Source: Candidatus Zhuqueibacterota bacterium (lineage in GTDB: Bacteria; Zhuqueibacterota; Zhuqueibacteria; Thermofontimicrobiales; Thiofontviventaceae). Taken from it: a DNA stretch of 54,204 nt. Positions within the stretch are counted from its first letter, which is position 1. Each line of letters opens with the position of its first letter. The notes beneath the pieces were generated by a model, which saw only the letters and a list, made by a program, of their open reading frames with translations, was not told where the DNA came from and made no database searches. Of this stretch, positions 45,826 through 53,560 are shown piece after piece. A program made the translations under genes and the position numbers. The stretch covers positions 1 through 54,204 of the forward strand of contig JAFGDW010000179.1 of the NCBI GenBank assembly GCA_016931935.1, read 5' to 3'.

Positions 45826-48768
45826 ATGGATGATTTTAATAAAAAATTGCTCGCCACTTATAAAATAGAATTTTTACAAGAATCTCGTGAAATAATTGAA
45901 CAGGTTTCCACTGAAATCCTGCTGCTCGAAGCGGATCCGCATAATGATGAATTGCTGGATTCTATTTTCCGGGGTATTCATACCATTAAGGGCGGCGCTG
46001 GTGTTTACGAAATGCAGGAAATTTCAGACTTTACTCACTCACTCGAAGAAGTGCTCAATGCATTGCGTGATCACAGGATTGAAGTATCAGCAGACATTGT
46101 TGATGCGGTGTTAAATGGAATTGATCATATCAATTTTATGTTTGTTGAGCACAATTCGAAAAATCGGGCGACAATAAATGTCGAACTTGTTGAAAAATTC
46201 AAATCGTTCCTGAATCCTGAAGCGTGCGCCGCCACAAAAAAACAATCTGTTACGAAGCAGGAAAAGGAAGCGTTAAATGCCTCGGAAATATCAACCACAC
46301 GGAAACTTGACAATTCCATAGCAGCGCTGCCTGCGCCATTTAATACAGCTTTCGAGAAGGCTTTTAAGGATGGACTGAATATTTTCAGGATTCGCTTGCT
46401 TTACACATCGGAAATGCTGGAAAATGGCTACGATCCACTGATTCTCATAAAAAATATAAAAGACGAATCAACTGAATATTATATCAAAACGCCCACTGAC
46501 GTCATTCCAGCTCTGAATGAGTTTGAGCCGCTTAATCTCTATTTGAAACCAACAATTTATATTGCCACATCCCTGGCTGAAAATGAAGTGCGTGATTTGA
46601 CATTCGATCCCGAGCTTATGGAATTAAAAAATTTGTCGGGTCAGCCAATTGAAACAACGGGGGCGCACGTTGCGCTTGATAAGGAATCCGTCAAAGAATT
46701 TGTGGAAGGCGCGTATGAATGGCTGGAAATTGCCGAACACCAGGTGATTCATTATGAAGAAAATAATTCTCTCAAAGCGCTCAACGAAATTTTCAGAGTC
46801 GTGCATAATATTAAGGGAGATGCGGCCTATCTCGGCCTGGTCGATTTAAAATCGTTCTCCCATTCATTTGAAACATTATTGGACCGGCTGCGATCCGGAC
46901 AAATAAACAAAACAAGTGACGTTATTGATATTACCTTAAAATCCATAGATTTCATCAAACAGTGTGTTCATAGTCTCGCCCAGGGACGGCCATTGCCGGC
47001 GCTTCCCCCGGTTTTCAACGCTTTACAGGAATATCAGCACAAGGCATTATATACATCAAAACCAGTAATCAAAGAATCATTCCTGAGAGATGTCAATCCC
47101 GAATACCGTGATGTTTTCGCCAACCAATTGATTCAATATAAAAATATTATCGACATCAATTCAAAGCAAGCGCCAATTCTGCCGGAAAAGCGGATCAATA
47201 TCATTCGTGCGCTCCACAATTTACTGAAAGCCTCCCGTGTTGTTGGCCATAAAATGTTAATTCAAAAGACTGAACATTTACTTGAAATTTTTCAAACACC
47301 GGATCAGGATGCGGGCGGGGATGCTATCAGCACAATCGTGAAGGAATTTGTCAACTTCATCAAAGAACAGGAAGATCTGCCCAACCGGCTGGGCGAAATC
47401 CTGGTTGCCGACGGAAAATTAAGCGACGATGATTTACTTGATGTTTTGTCCCGGCAGCGTCCGATTGGTGAAATGTTGGTAGAAGCTGGTAAAGTATCGG
47501 AAGACGATGTTTACACCGCTTTGGAAAAACAGAAGGAAATTGAGTTTCAAAATCAGCAGCGGGAACTGGATAAAGGCGACAATGAAATACGCACCATGCG
47601 CGTGGACGAGCAAAAGATAGAGCAGTTCACAAACATGATAGGTGAAATGTTGATTGTTCGAAATACATATTCATTCCTGATCGATAAGTTTAAAGACGTT
47701 AGCGGGGAAAATCGCGAGGCCGTAAAATCACTCAAAGATAACTTTCATTTACTTTCTCGATTGACCAATGATCTGCAACACAGTGTTATTTCATTACGCA
47801 TGATACCCATTCGCGGCATTTTTCAGAAGTTCAATCGCGTCGTGCGGGATATCAGCCGTAAACAAAAAAAGATGATTGAGCTTGTCACCGAAGGCAATGA
47901 TGTTGAAATCGATAAAAAAGTTGCGGATGTACTGTCCGACCCAATGGTGCATCTGGTGCGAAATTCATGTGATCATGGCCTTGAGACGCCGTGGGAACGT
48001 AAAAATGTCGGCAAAAAGGAGAAAGGCACCATTACGCTAAAAGCCTCACGTGAAGGCGCCAACCTGTGCATTCGTATTGTCGATGATGGCCGTGGCATAA
48101 ACCGTGAAAAACTGTTTGAGAAGGTTAAAAAACAAGGATTTGAAGTTGAATCAATCGATGATCCGGATTTACTTAATTACATTTTCCTGCCAGGAATTTC
48201 CACAAAGGCGCAAGTTTCCGAACTGTCCGGACGCGGCGTTGGGATGGATGTTGTTAAAACAACGGTGCGTTCCCTGGGCGGAACAGTCAGTGTAACTTCC
48301 GAAGAAAACAAAGGCACTGAGATCGTATTATCATTGCCTACCACAATGGGAATTGAGACCGCATTATTTGTTGAGCTTCAAGGAAAACCGTACGCCATTC
48401 CCATCGATTATGTTGTTGAGACAGTGAAACTGCCCAAATCAGAAATGAAACATGCCGGAAGACAAATGATGTTTCATCATCGCGGCGAGGTATTAATTTC
48501 CCACTATCTCGGCGCATTGCTTGACAGCAGTGATTCGGAAATTGCAGCGGAATGGGATGTCTATAACTGCCAGCAATCCGAATTGTCAATTGTTATCATT
48601 AAATCGCGGCGAGGAAAATTTGGCCTTATTGTCGACAGTTTGAGCAGGAATCAGGAAATTGCCATTAAACCAGTACCGCGCGAACTTGCTCATATTGAAA
48701 TAATCAGCGGCGTGAGCATATTAGGAGATGGAAAAGTATTGCTAGTGCTGAATCCGGAAAAATTGTAA
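45826..48768 (+). CDS. cheA: CheA histidine kinase with two HPt domains and an embedded repeat
   Basis: 980 residues from ATG 45826 (CAGGTG 7 nt upstream); GTG 45805 is an in-frame alternative. Order: HPt1 with H52 (GIHTIKGGAG), a helical linker with a poorly defined alpha/beta segment (~170-265), HPt2 with H327 (VVHNIKGDAAYLG), a further helical stretch, then a repeated element of about 45 residues (LGEILVADGKLSDDDLLDVL and IGEMLVEAGKVSEDDVYTAL) that resembles the N-terminal repeat of type II secretion ATPases, dimerisation P3, HATPase P4 (N713 and H717 in VRNSCDHGLE, DDGRGI, GRGVGMDVV) and P5 CheW-like domain. It autophosphorylates and feeds CheY, CheB and CheV. It is the core of the locus, and the stressosome genes follow it directly. 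Confidence 0.95.
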   Translation: MDDFNKKLLATYKIEFLQESREIIEQVSTEILLLEADPHNDELLDSIFRGIHTIKGGAGVYEMQEISDFTHSLEEVLNALRDHRIEVSADIVDAVLNGIDHINFMFVEHNSKNRATINVELVEKFKSFLNPEACAATKKQSVTKQEKEALNASEISTTRKLDNSIAALPAPFNTAFEKAFKDGLNIFRIRLLYTSEMLENGYDPLILIKNIKDESTEYYIKTPTDVIPALNEFEPLNLYLKPTIYIATSLAENEVRDLTFDPELMELKNLSGQPIETTGAHVALDKESVKEFVEGAYEWLEIAEHQVIHYEENNSLKALNEIFRVVHNIKGDAAYLGLVDLKSFSHSFETLLDRLRSGQINKTSDVIDITLKSIDFIKQCVHSLAQGRPLPALPPVFNALQEYQHKALYTSKPVIKESFLRDVNPEYRDVFANQLIQYKNIIDINSKQAPILPEKRINIIRALHNLLKASRVVGHKMLIQKTEHLLEIFQTPDQDAGGDAISTIVKEFVNFIKEQEDLPNRLGEILVADGKLSDDDLLDVLSRQRPIGEMLVEAGKVSEDDVYTALEKQKEIEFQNQQRELDKGDNEIRTMRVDEQKIEQFTNMIGEMLIVRNTYSFLIDKFKDVSGENREAVKSLKDNFHLLSRLTNDLQHSVISLRMIPIRGIFQKFNRVVRDISRKQKKMIELVTEGNDVEIDKKVADVLSDPMVHLVRNSCDHGLETPWERKNVGKKEKGTITLKASREGANLCIRIVDDGRGINREKLFEKVKKQGFEVESIDDPDLLNYIFLPGISTKAQVSELSGRGVGMDVVKTTVRSLGGTVSVTSEENKGTEIVLSLPTTMGIETALFVELQGKPYAIPIDYVVETVKLPKSEMKHAGRQMMFHHRGEVLISHYLGALLDSSDSEIAAEWDVYNCQQSELSIVIIKSRRGKFGLIVDSLSRNQEIAIKPVPRELAHIEIISGVSILGDGKVLLVLNPEKL

Positions 48769-48833
48769 TTACGTGTTTTCGTGTTAATATTCTTAGAACA
48801 TATTCATTGTAACTCAATGCAACAGGAGCAGTT

Positions 48834-49679
48834 ATGGCACGCTTAAATGAAGAAGTAAAAACCATTTTAAAATCAAAACAAACCGATATTCTCGATTTGT
48901 GGAAAAAGCACTTGTTCACAAAATCAAAACAATTAATTGAATTGATCGGACTGGATAACCTGAATCAACGAACCACCAATTTTCTGACACAATTCATCGA
49001 TGCTCTTTCCATTGGAGATGACATTTCACAAGAAAATTATAAAAGAACAAGAGAATTTTTATCCGACCTAAGCCAGGAAATGACACAAAAAAATTTAACT
49101 CCCTCCGAAACCGCCATGTTTGTGTTTTCCGTGAAGGATGCTATCTTTCCGCTGCTAATGGCTGAGTTTGACGGAAAAAAATTTGTTAAATCCATTCTTT
49201 TAATTAATAGTGTAATCGATCAACTTGGGCTTGTTACGATTGAGGAATATTTAAATTCGCGGGAAATAATTATCCGGGAACAACAAAATGCACTCACAGA
49301 AACATCTGTACCGGTGGTTAAAGTATGGAATAAAATCATAATGGTGCCGTTGGTAGGTATGCTTGATAGTTCTCGGACTGAGCTTATGCTTGAAACGTTG
49401 TTGGAATCCATTGAAGACACACAAGCCAAAGTTGCAATTCTGGACATCTCCGGAATTCCGATCGTCGATACGCTTGTTGCAGGACATTTGATAAAAACCG
49501 CAACCGCAGCGAGGCTAATGGGAACTGACTGCATCATCACGGGAATTGGTTCCAAAATATCACAAACAATGGTGCAGCTTGGCATCGATTTATCGGCGGT
49601 TGTCAGTCGGACGACCCTTGAGGATGGTCTCAAATTAGCATTTGAAATCACAAATCAAAAAATAAAACTGGGAGAATAG
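48834..49679 (+). CDS. rsbR: RsbR-type stressosome protein
   Basis: 281 residues. N-terminal helical sensor domain (~1-150, IKDLWKKH-type start; RsbR-N) and C-terminal STAS domain with IAILDISGIPIVDTLVAGHL (T213 at the position of B. subtilis T171) and ISQTMVQLGIDLSAV (T245 at the T205 position). Both Thr sites that RsbT phosphorylates are therefore conserved. RsbR proteins build the icosahedral stressosome with RsbS and sequester RsbT. It starts 65 bp after cheA, with CAGGAGC 5 nt before ATG, and only 4 bp before rsbS. Confidence 0.93.
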   Translation: MARLNEEVKTILKSKQTDILDLWKKHLFTKSKQLIELIGLDNLNQRTTNFLTQFIDALSIGDDISQENYKRTREFLSDLSQEMTQKNLTPSETAMFVFSVKDAIFPLLMAEFDGKKFVKSILLINSVIDQLGLVTIEEYLNSREIIIREQQNALTETSVPVVKVWNKIIMVPLVGMLDSSRTELMLETLLESIEDTQAKVAILDISGIPIVDTLVAGHLIKTATAARLMGTDCIITGIGSKISQTMVQLGIDLSAVVSRTTLEDGLKLAFEITNQKIKLGE

Positions 49680-49683
49680 GTTT

Positions 49684-50052
49684 ATGTCCGATATTGCGAT
49701 TATAAAAATTGGGAATAAAATAATTGTACCGATTCAGAATGAACTCAATGATATCATAGCAGAAAAACTGCAAGCATCAATCCTGAAAACAATTGAATCT
49801 GTAGGCGCAAAAGGCTTAATTATCGATGTCTCCACATTGTCAATTATTGATAGTTTTATGGGGCGGTTGTTGGTCGATACAGCAAAAATGGCTCAACTCA
49901 TGGGATGTGAAACAGCGCTAACCGGCATGCGCAAAGAAGTTGTATTGACCCTTGTGCAATTGGGACTGATAATAAGTGATATTAATACTTCTCTGAATAT
50001 TGAAGACGGTATCGAGCTTCTAGACCGTATAATCAGGGGGAGAAATGACTAA
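49684..50052 (+). CDS. rsbS: RsbS stressosome scaffold
   Basis: 122 residues, single STAS domain: IAIIKIGNKIIVPIQNELND, IIDVSTLSIIDSFMGRLLVD with S57 at the position of the phosphorylatable S59 of B. subtilis RsbS, and VVLTLVQLGLIISDINTSLNIEDGI. It forms the stressosome core with RsbR and is phosphorylated by RsbT. Overlaps rsbT by 8 bp, an overlap typical of rsbRST operons. Confidence 0.93.
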   Translation: MSDIAIIKIGNKIIVPIQNELNDIIAEKLQASILKTIESVGAKGLIIDVSTLSIIDSFMGRLLVDTAKMAQLMGCETALTGMRKEVVLTLVQLGLIISDINTSLNIEDGIELLDRIIRGRND

Positions 50053-50458
50053 TATCCAACGTGATAAAATCGATATTCCGGTCACTAGCTTCGAAGAAGT
50101 CATTCTCGCCCGTCAGTTGGTCCGGGAATTAATGGAACGGTTGGGTTTTTCATTGCTCGCACAAACGCGTATTGTTACTGCAGTGTCGGAATTGGCGCGG
50201 AATATGGTGGTTCATGCAAAAGACGGCCGGTTAACTGCGACGAAAGTAACTCAGGGCGCCAGAGTTGGTGTGAATTGTATTTTTCAGGATTCCGGGCCAG
50301 GCATTGAAGATATCGACCAGGCAATGCGTGAAGGATATAGTACAACCAAATCATTGGGACTTGGTTTGGGAGGCGCCAAAAAATTATGCGGTGAATTCAA
50401 TATTACGTCCAGTATGGGAAAGGGCACAAAAATTGACATCACTGAATGGGTTAAATGA
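50045..50458 (+). CDS. rsbT: RsbT serine/threonine kinase
   Basis: 137 residues, GHKL ATPase: VTAVSELARNMVVHA (N-box with Asn), DSGPGIEDIDQAM, and STTKSLGLGLGGAKKLCGEF, the signature RsbT pattern. Phosphorylates RsbR and RsbS, then leaves the stressosome to bind a downstream target; in Bacillus that is RsbU. No RsbU or sigma-B is in this window. Ribosome site GGGGGAG is unusually close (2 nt) to ATG because it lies in the rsbS 3' end. Confidence 0.94.
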   Translation: MTNIQRDKIDIPVTSFEEVILARQLVRELMERLGFSLLAQTRIVTAVSELARNMVVHAKDGRLTATKVTQGARVGVNCIFQDSGPGIEDIDQAMREGYSTTKSLGLGLGGAKKLCGEFNITSSMGKGTKIDITEWVK

Positions 50459-51459
50459 GCAAGGAACAATTATACATACGTTCTGAAATGGATGTCCTGC
50501 AGGCGCGGAAGATCAGCTTGTCGGTTGCGTCGAAAATTGGCTTTACTGATATTGAGTGCGCCGAAATCGAAATTATTATCTCGGAACTTGGCACAAATAT
50601 TATCAAACATGCAAATTCGCGGGGAATGATTATTCTTGATTACCCGGCCGATGCGCCAGTCCGGTTCCTTGAAATAACAGCGCGTGATTTTGGAAATGGC
50701 GCAACCGGCATGAATGGGAAGGTACGACATAATACGAATAATTATTTTGAAGATGGGTATTCAACTTCTGCAACGCTGGGGATTGGATTGCCCGGAGTCA
50801 GGCGGCTGGCCGACGAATTTGATTTCCGGAGTAACGAAGTAAATGGCGTGGATGTTGTTGTAAAAAAAATAAATAAAAAAAACAATTATAAAAAATTTAG
50901 CTGTTCAGCATTCACTTGTCCTAAATTTGGAGAAAAATATTCTGGCGATAATTTTTATTTGAAGCATTTAAATAACGGTCTGTTTTTCTGTGTAATTGAT
51001 AGCCTGGGGCACGGGTACAATGCTTATAAAAGCACGCAAATAGCGCTTAATATCATTCAAAATAATTATCAAAATTCTTTGAGCTCCATCATTGAAAAAT
51101 GTCATGAAAACTTGAGACATGAACGGGGCGCAGCTATCGCACTGGGAAGAATTGATCTATCGCGAAAGGTTATCACATATCTTGCCGTTGGCAATATTGT
51201 GACATGGATTTATAGTGGCGAAACATCAAAGCAGTTAATGTATTTTAATGGCACGGTAGGAGTCATTTTTAAAAATATTCATGAAAGCGAATATCCTGTT
51301 GAAAACGGAAGCTGTCTGGTTGTTTGTTCTGATGGTATATCGTCTAAATTTGATATAAATCCGGAATTGCAACGTAAATCAGCTCAAGAAATTGCCCACT
51401 ATATTTTTAAGAATTTTACCAAAAGTCATGATGATGCAACGGTTTTGGCGATCAAATAA
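50455..51459 (+). CDS. RsbT-like ATPase fused to RsbX-like phosphatase
   Basis: 334 residues. Residues 1-140 are a second GHKL kinase domain (IISELGTNIIKHA, RDFGNGA, GIGLPGVRRLADEF). Residues ~150-334 are a SpoIIE/PP2C-type phosphatase like RsbX: GDNFYLKHLNNGLFFCVIDSLGHGYNA with the metal Asp, VVCSDGISSK, SHDDATVLAIK. Such fusions recycle the stressosome by dephosphorylating RsbR/RsbS and may also phosphorylate STAS partners. Overlaps rsbT by ATGA. A Lys-Asn-rich linker (140-150) joins the halves. Confidence 0.9.
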   Translation: MSKEQLYIRSEMDVLQARKISLSVASKIGFTDIECAEIEIIISELGTNIIKHANSRGMIILDYPADAPVRFLEITARDFGNGATGMNGKVRHNTNNYFEDGYSTSATLGIGLPGVRRLADEFDFRSNEVNGVDVVVKKINKKNNYKKFSCSAFTCPKFGEKYSGDNFYLKHLNNGLFFCVIDSLGHGYNAYKSTQIALNIIQNNYQNSLSSIIEKCHENLRHERGAAIALGRIDLSRKVITYLAVGNIVTWIYSGETSKQLMYFNGTVGVIFKNIHESEYPVENGSCLVVCSDGISSKFDINPELQRKSAQEIAHYIFKNFTKSHDDATVLAIK

Positions 51460-51496
51460 CAGCATTTCTAAAAATCAAATTTAAGGAAGTGGACGT

Positions 51497-51700
51497 ATGT
51501 CGAAGAAGCGTAGAATTATAATTGATTATTCTTGTGATAATAACGATTGTAAATTAGAACTTTGCAAATCCCTTTTCGCCCTTAAAGGAGCTTTAGCCTG
51601 GGAACGGTCTGGTATACTTTCACTAATTGAAACCATAAAAGTTTTACTTTCAAATGAGGAATGCAACTCGGAGTTTAATGTTACTATTGAACATATGTAA
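51497..51700 (+). CDS. Small protein of unknown function
   Basis: 67 residues with AAGGAAGTGG 3-7 nt before ATG. No recognised domain; Cys at 13, 18, 23 and 56 (C-D-N-N-D-C..C) but no clear metal site. It lies 37 bp after the RsbX-like gene on the same strand, so it may be the last gene of the stressosome unit. I do not know the family. Confidence 0.5.
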   Translation: MSKKRRIIIDYSCDNNDCKLELCKSLFALKGALAWERSGILSLIETIKVLLSNEECNSEFNVTIEHM

Positions 51701-51733
51701 TTTTGCTCGCTGCCTTTACAGGGCATACCTAAA

Positions 51734-51758
51734 AAGCTTTCGCCATAGGCGATGGCTT
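51734..51758. repeat. Palindrome resembling repeat family 2 (copy D)
   Basis: AAGCTTTCGCC (51734-51744), ATA loop, GGCGATGGCTT (51748-51758), with one mismatch and one G-T pair. In the gap between the small protein and the PAS receptor. Only the GCGATGGC part matches the other copies. Confidence 0.45.
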
Positions 51759-51815
51759 CAGTTAACCACCATTAAATTTTGAGCAAGCTAAACTATCTAA
51801 TACACTAACATATTC

Positions 51816-53405
51816 ATGAGTGTTACCATGACATTTCTATTAATTGCAGCGCTCCCAATCGTTCTAATGCTCGTTTTGTATTTTAATCTCTTAAAAAAAT
51901 ACCATCGCCAGCAACAAACGACGTCGCTGTTGGATGATAAATACAAGGTTCTGGCTGAACAAATTCCGCAGGCGATGTTCCACGCTGTAAGTGATGGAAC
52001 GCTCATTTCTGTAAATAAACATTTTTTAGAACTGTTTGGTATAAATTCGGAACGTGATATCATCGGACAAAAATTGTCCCGGTTTTTTATGCAGGAATCG
52101 GATTTTGTGGATCTACTAAAAAATGTAATGCATAATAAAACCGTAAAGGCATGTCGTTGCGATGGTAAGAAATATAACGGCAACAAAACGGAAGTACTTT
52201 TCAACCTGTGTGAACATTATGAAAAATCGAACAATCATACCGAATATTGGGGAACCATTGTTGATGTGAGTGAATTTTGCAAGGTTGAGCAAAAGTTATC
52301 GGAGCAAGTTTCCTCTTTAAACGGACGGCTTGCCGCAGGGCAGACTAATGATACATATAAGCAAACGCTTGAATCCATCGTTAAATCGGCAGATGCCAAG
52401 ATAACCATCGTTACTAACCAAATGAATAATTTCACATCGAAAATCGCATCCGGTACAGAAGAGGCCGTAACCGAATTTTCAACGTTAATTGAAAAGATGA
52501 ACACATCGATTATCGAGAATACTGAAGTTGTAAAATCAATTCAGAAAAAAATGTCAAAATCATTAACAAAAGATGATATTAAGGTAGAGGATGAAACAAA
52601 CATCAAACTGGTCCACAAAAAATATGAAATCATGCTGGAAAAGATAATGGAGCAGTTGCAATTAATTCTTGACAGGAAAAAGGACGACATTAAAAATTTA
52701 GATAATATAAAAACAGTTGTGGAAAAGACAACGCCGTTTTGGGGGGAAGTAAGAAATATCGCGCTGCATACAAAACTCGTGGCCTTAAATGCTTCCATTG
52801 AAGCAGAGAAAGCCGGCGCCTTTGGGAAAACATTCGCTGTGGTCGCCGCTGAAGTAGGCAATCTGGCAGATCGTACGCTGCGCTCAGGCGAAGCCGCCTA
52901 TGAAATGCGGAAAGAATTACAGAGTGCCGGTTTGACTATTGATGACTCTATTTCTTTTCTGAAACAGGCGATGGATGTTGAAACGCAGTTTATTAATTCG
53001 ACTATCCGGCTATTGCAAGATGTGGTGTTGTCAGTTGTCGACTCGTTTATTCAGCTTTCCGATCGAATTGACGCGGCATTGTTAGAATCGTCCGAGTTTA
53101 AAAATAATTTTAATTCGATTATTTTTAATCTGCAATTTGAAGATATCAGCAAACAAATGGCCCAGCATACTGTTGATATTCTGCATTCCATTCAATCCCA
53201 AATACATGAATTGGGAATTTACGGCAAGGTCGAAGCGGATCATCATATCGAAATCAAAAAACAGCTCATTAAGGAAACGGACAAAATTTTCACCATGCAG
53301 AATGAGCGTCATGAAGCGCGTAAGCATCTTGGCCTTAATGAACCTCAACCAATTACAACTCCCAATAATGTGCCAAACGATGAAGATGATGTCACTTTCT
53401 TTTAG
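51816..53405 (+). CDS. Membrane PAS-receptor with divergent signalling tip and CheZ-like motif
   Basis: 529 residues (ATG 51828 is an alternative start). One N-terminal membrane helix (about 4-24), a PAS domain (about 40-155, VLAEQIPQAMFHAVSDGTLI and WGTIVDVSEF), then long coiled coils. The MCP tip is present but eroded: ALHTKLVALNASIEAEKAGA (near 316-335) followed by FGKTFAVVAAEVGNLAD, where the usual Q-T-N, R-A-G-E, G-R-G-F and E-V-R are H-T-K, K-A-G-A, G-K-T-F and E-V-G. Further on, a helix with LQFEDISKQM places D443 and Q447 in the D-x-x-x-Q spacing of CheZ, the CheY phosphatase. It ends with a flexible acidic tail. It may not couple to CheA normally and could instead sense and dephosphorylate CheY. 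The phosphatase idea is inference from the motif. Confidence 0.8.
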   Translation: MSVTMTFLLIAALPIVLMLVLYFNLLKKYHRQQQTTSLLDDKYKVLAEQIPQAMFHAVSDGTLISVNKHFLELFGINSERDIIGQKLSRFFMQESDFVDLLKNVMHNKTVKACRCDGKKYNGNKTEVLFNLCEHYEKSNNHTEYWGTIVDVSEFCKVEQKLSEQVSSLNGRLAAGQTNDTYKQTLESIVKSADAKITIVTNQMNNFTSKIASGTEEAVTEFSTLIEKMNTSIIENTEVVKSIQKKMSKSLTKDDIKVEDETNIKLVHKKYEIMLEKIMEQLQLILDRKKDDIKNLDNIKTVVEKTTPFWGEVRNIALHTKLVALNASIEAEKAGAFGKTFAVVAAEVGNLADRTLRSGEAAYEMRKELQSAGLTIDDSISFLKQAMDVETQFINSTIRLLQDVVLSVVDSFIQLSDRIDAALLESSEFKNNFNSIIFNLQFEDISKQMAQHTVDILHSIQSQIHELGIYGKVEADHHIEIKKQLIKETDKIFTMQNERHEARKHLGLNEPQPITTPNNVPNDEDDVTFF

Positions 53406-53560
53406 AACTAATCATTGGCTTTGCAGTTGAGCCTTATATAGGAATACTATTATTTCGCAGGTTATTTATCTGTATTGTTATCCCCAGTAATATTGTTACC
53501 TCTCACATTATTTGATCAATACAGTCTCAGTTTATATGATCAGATATTTTTCGACATATC

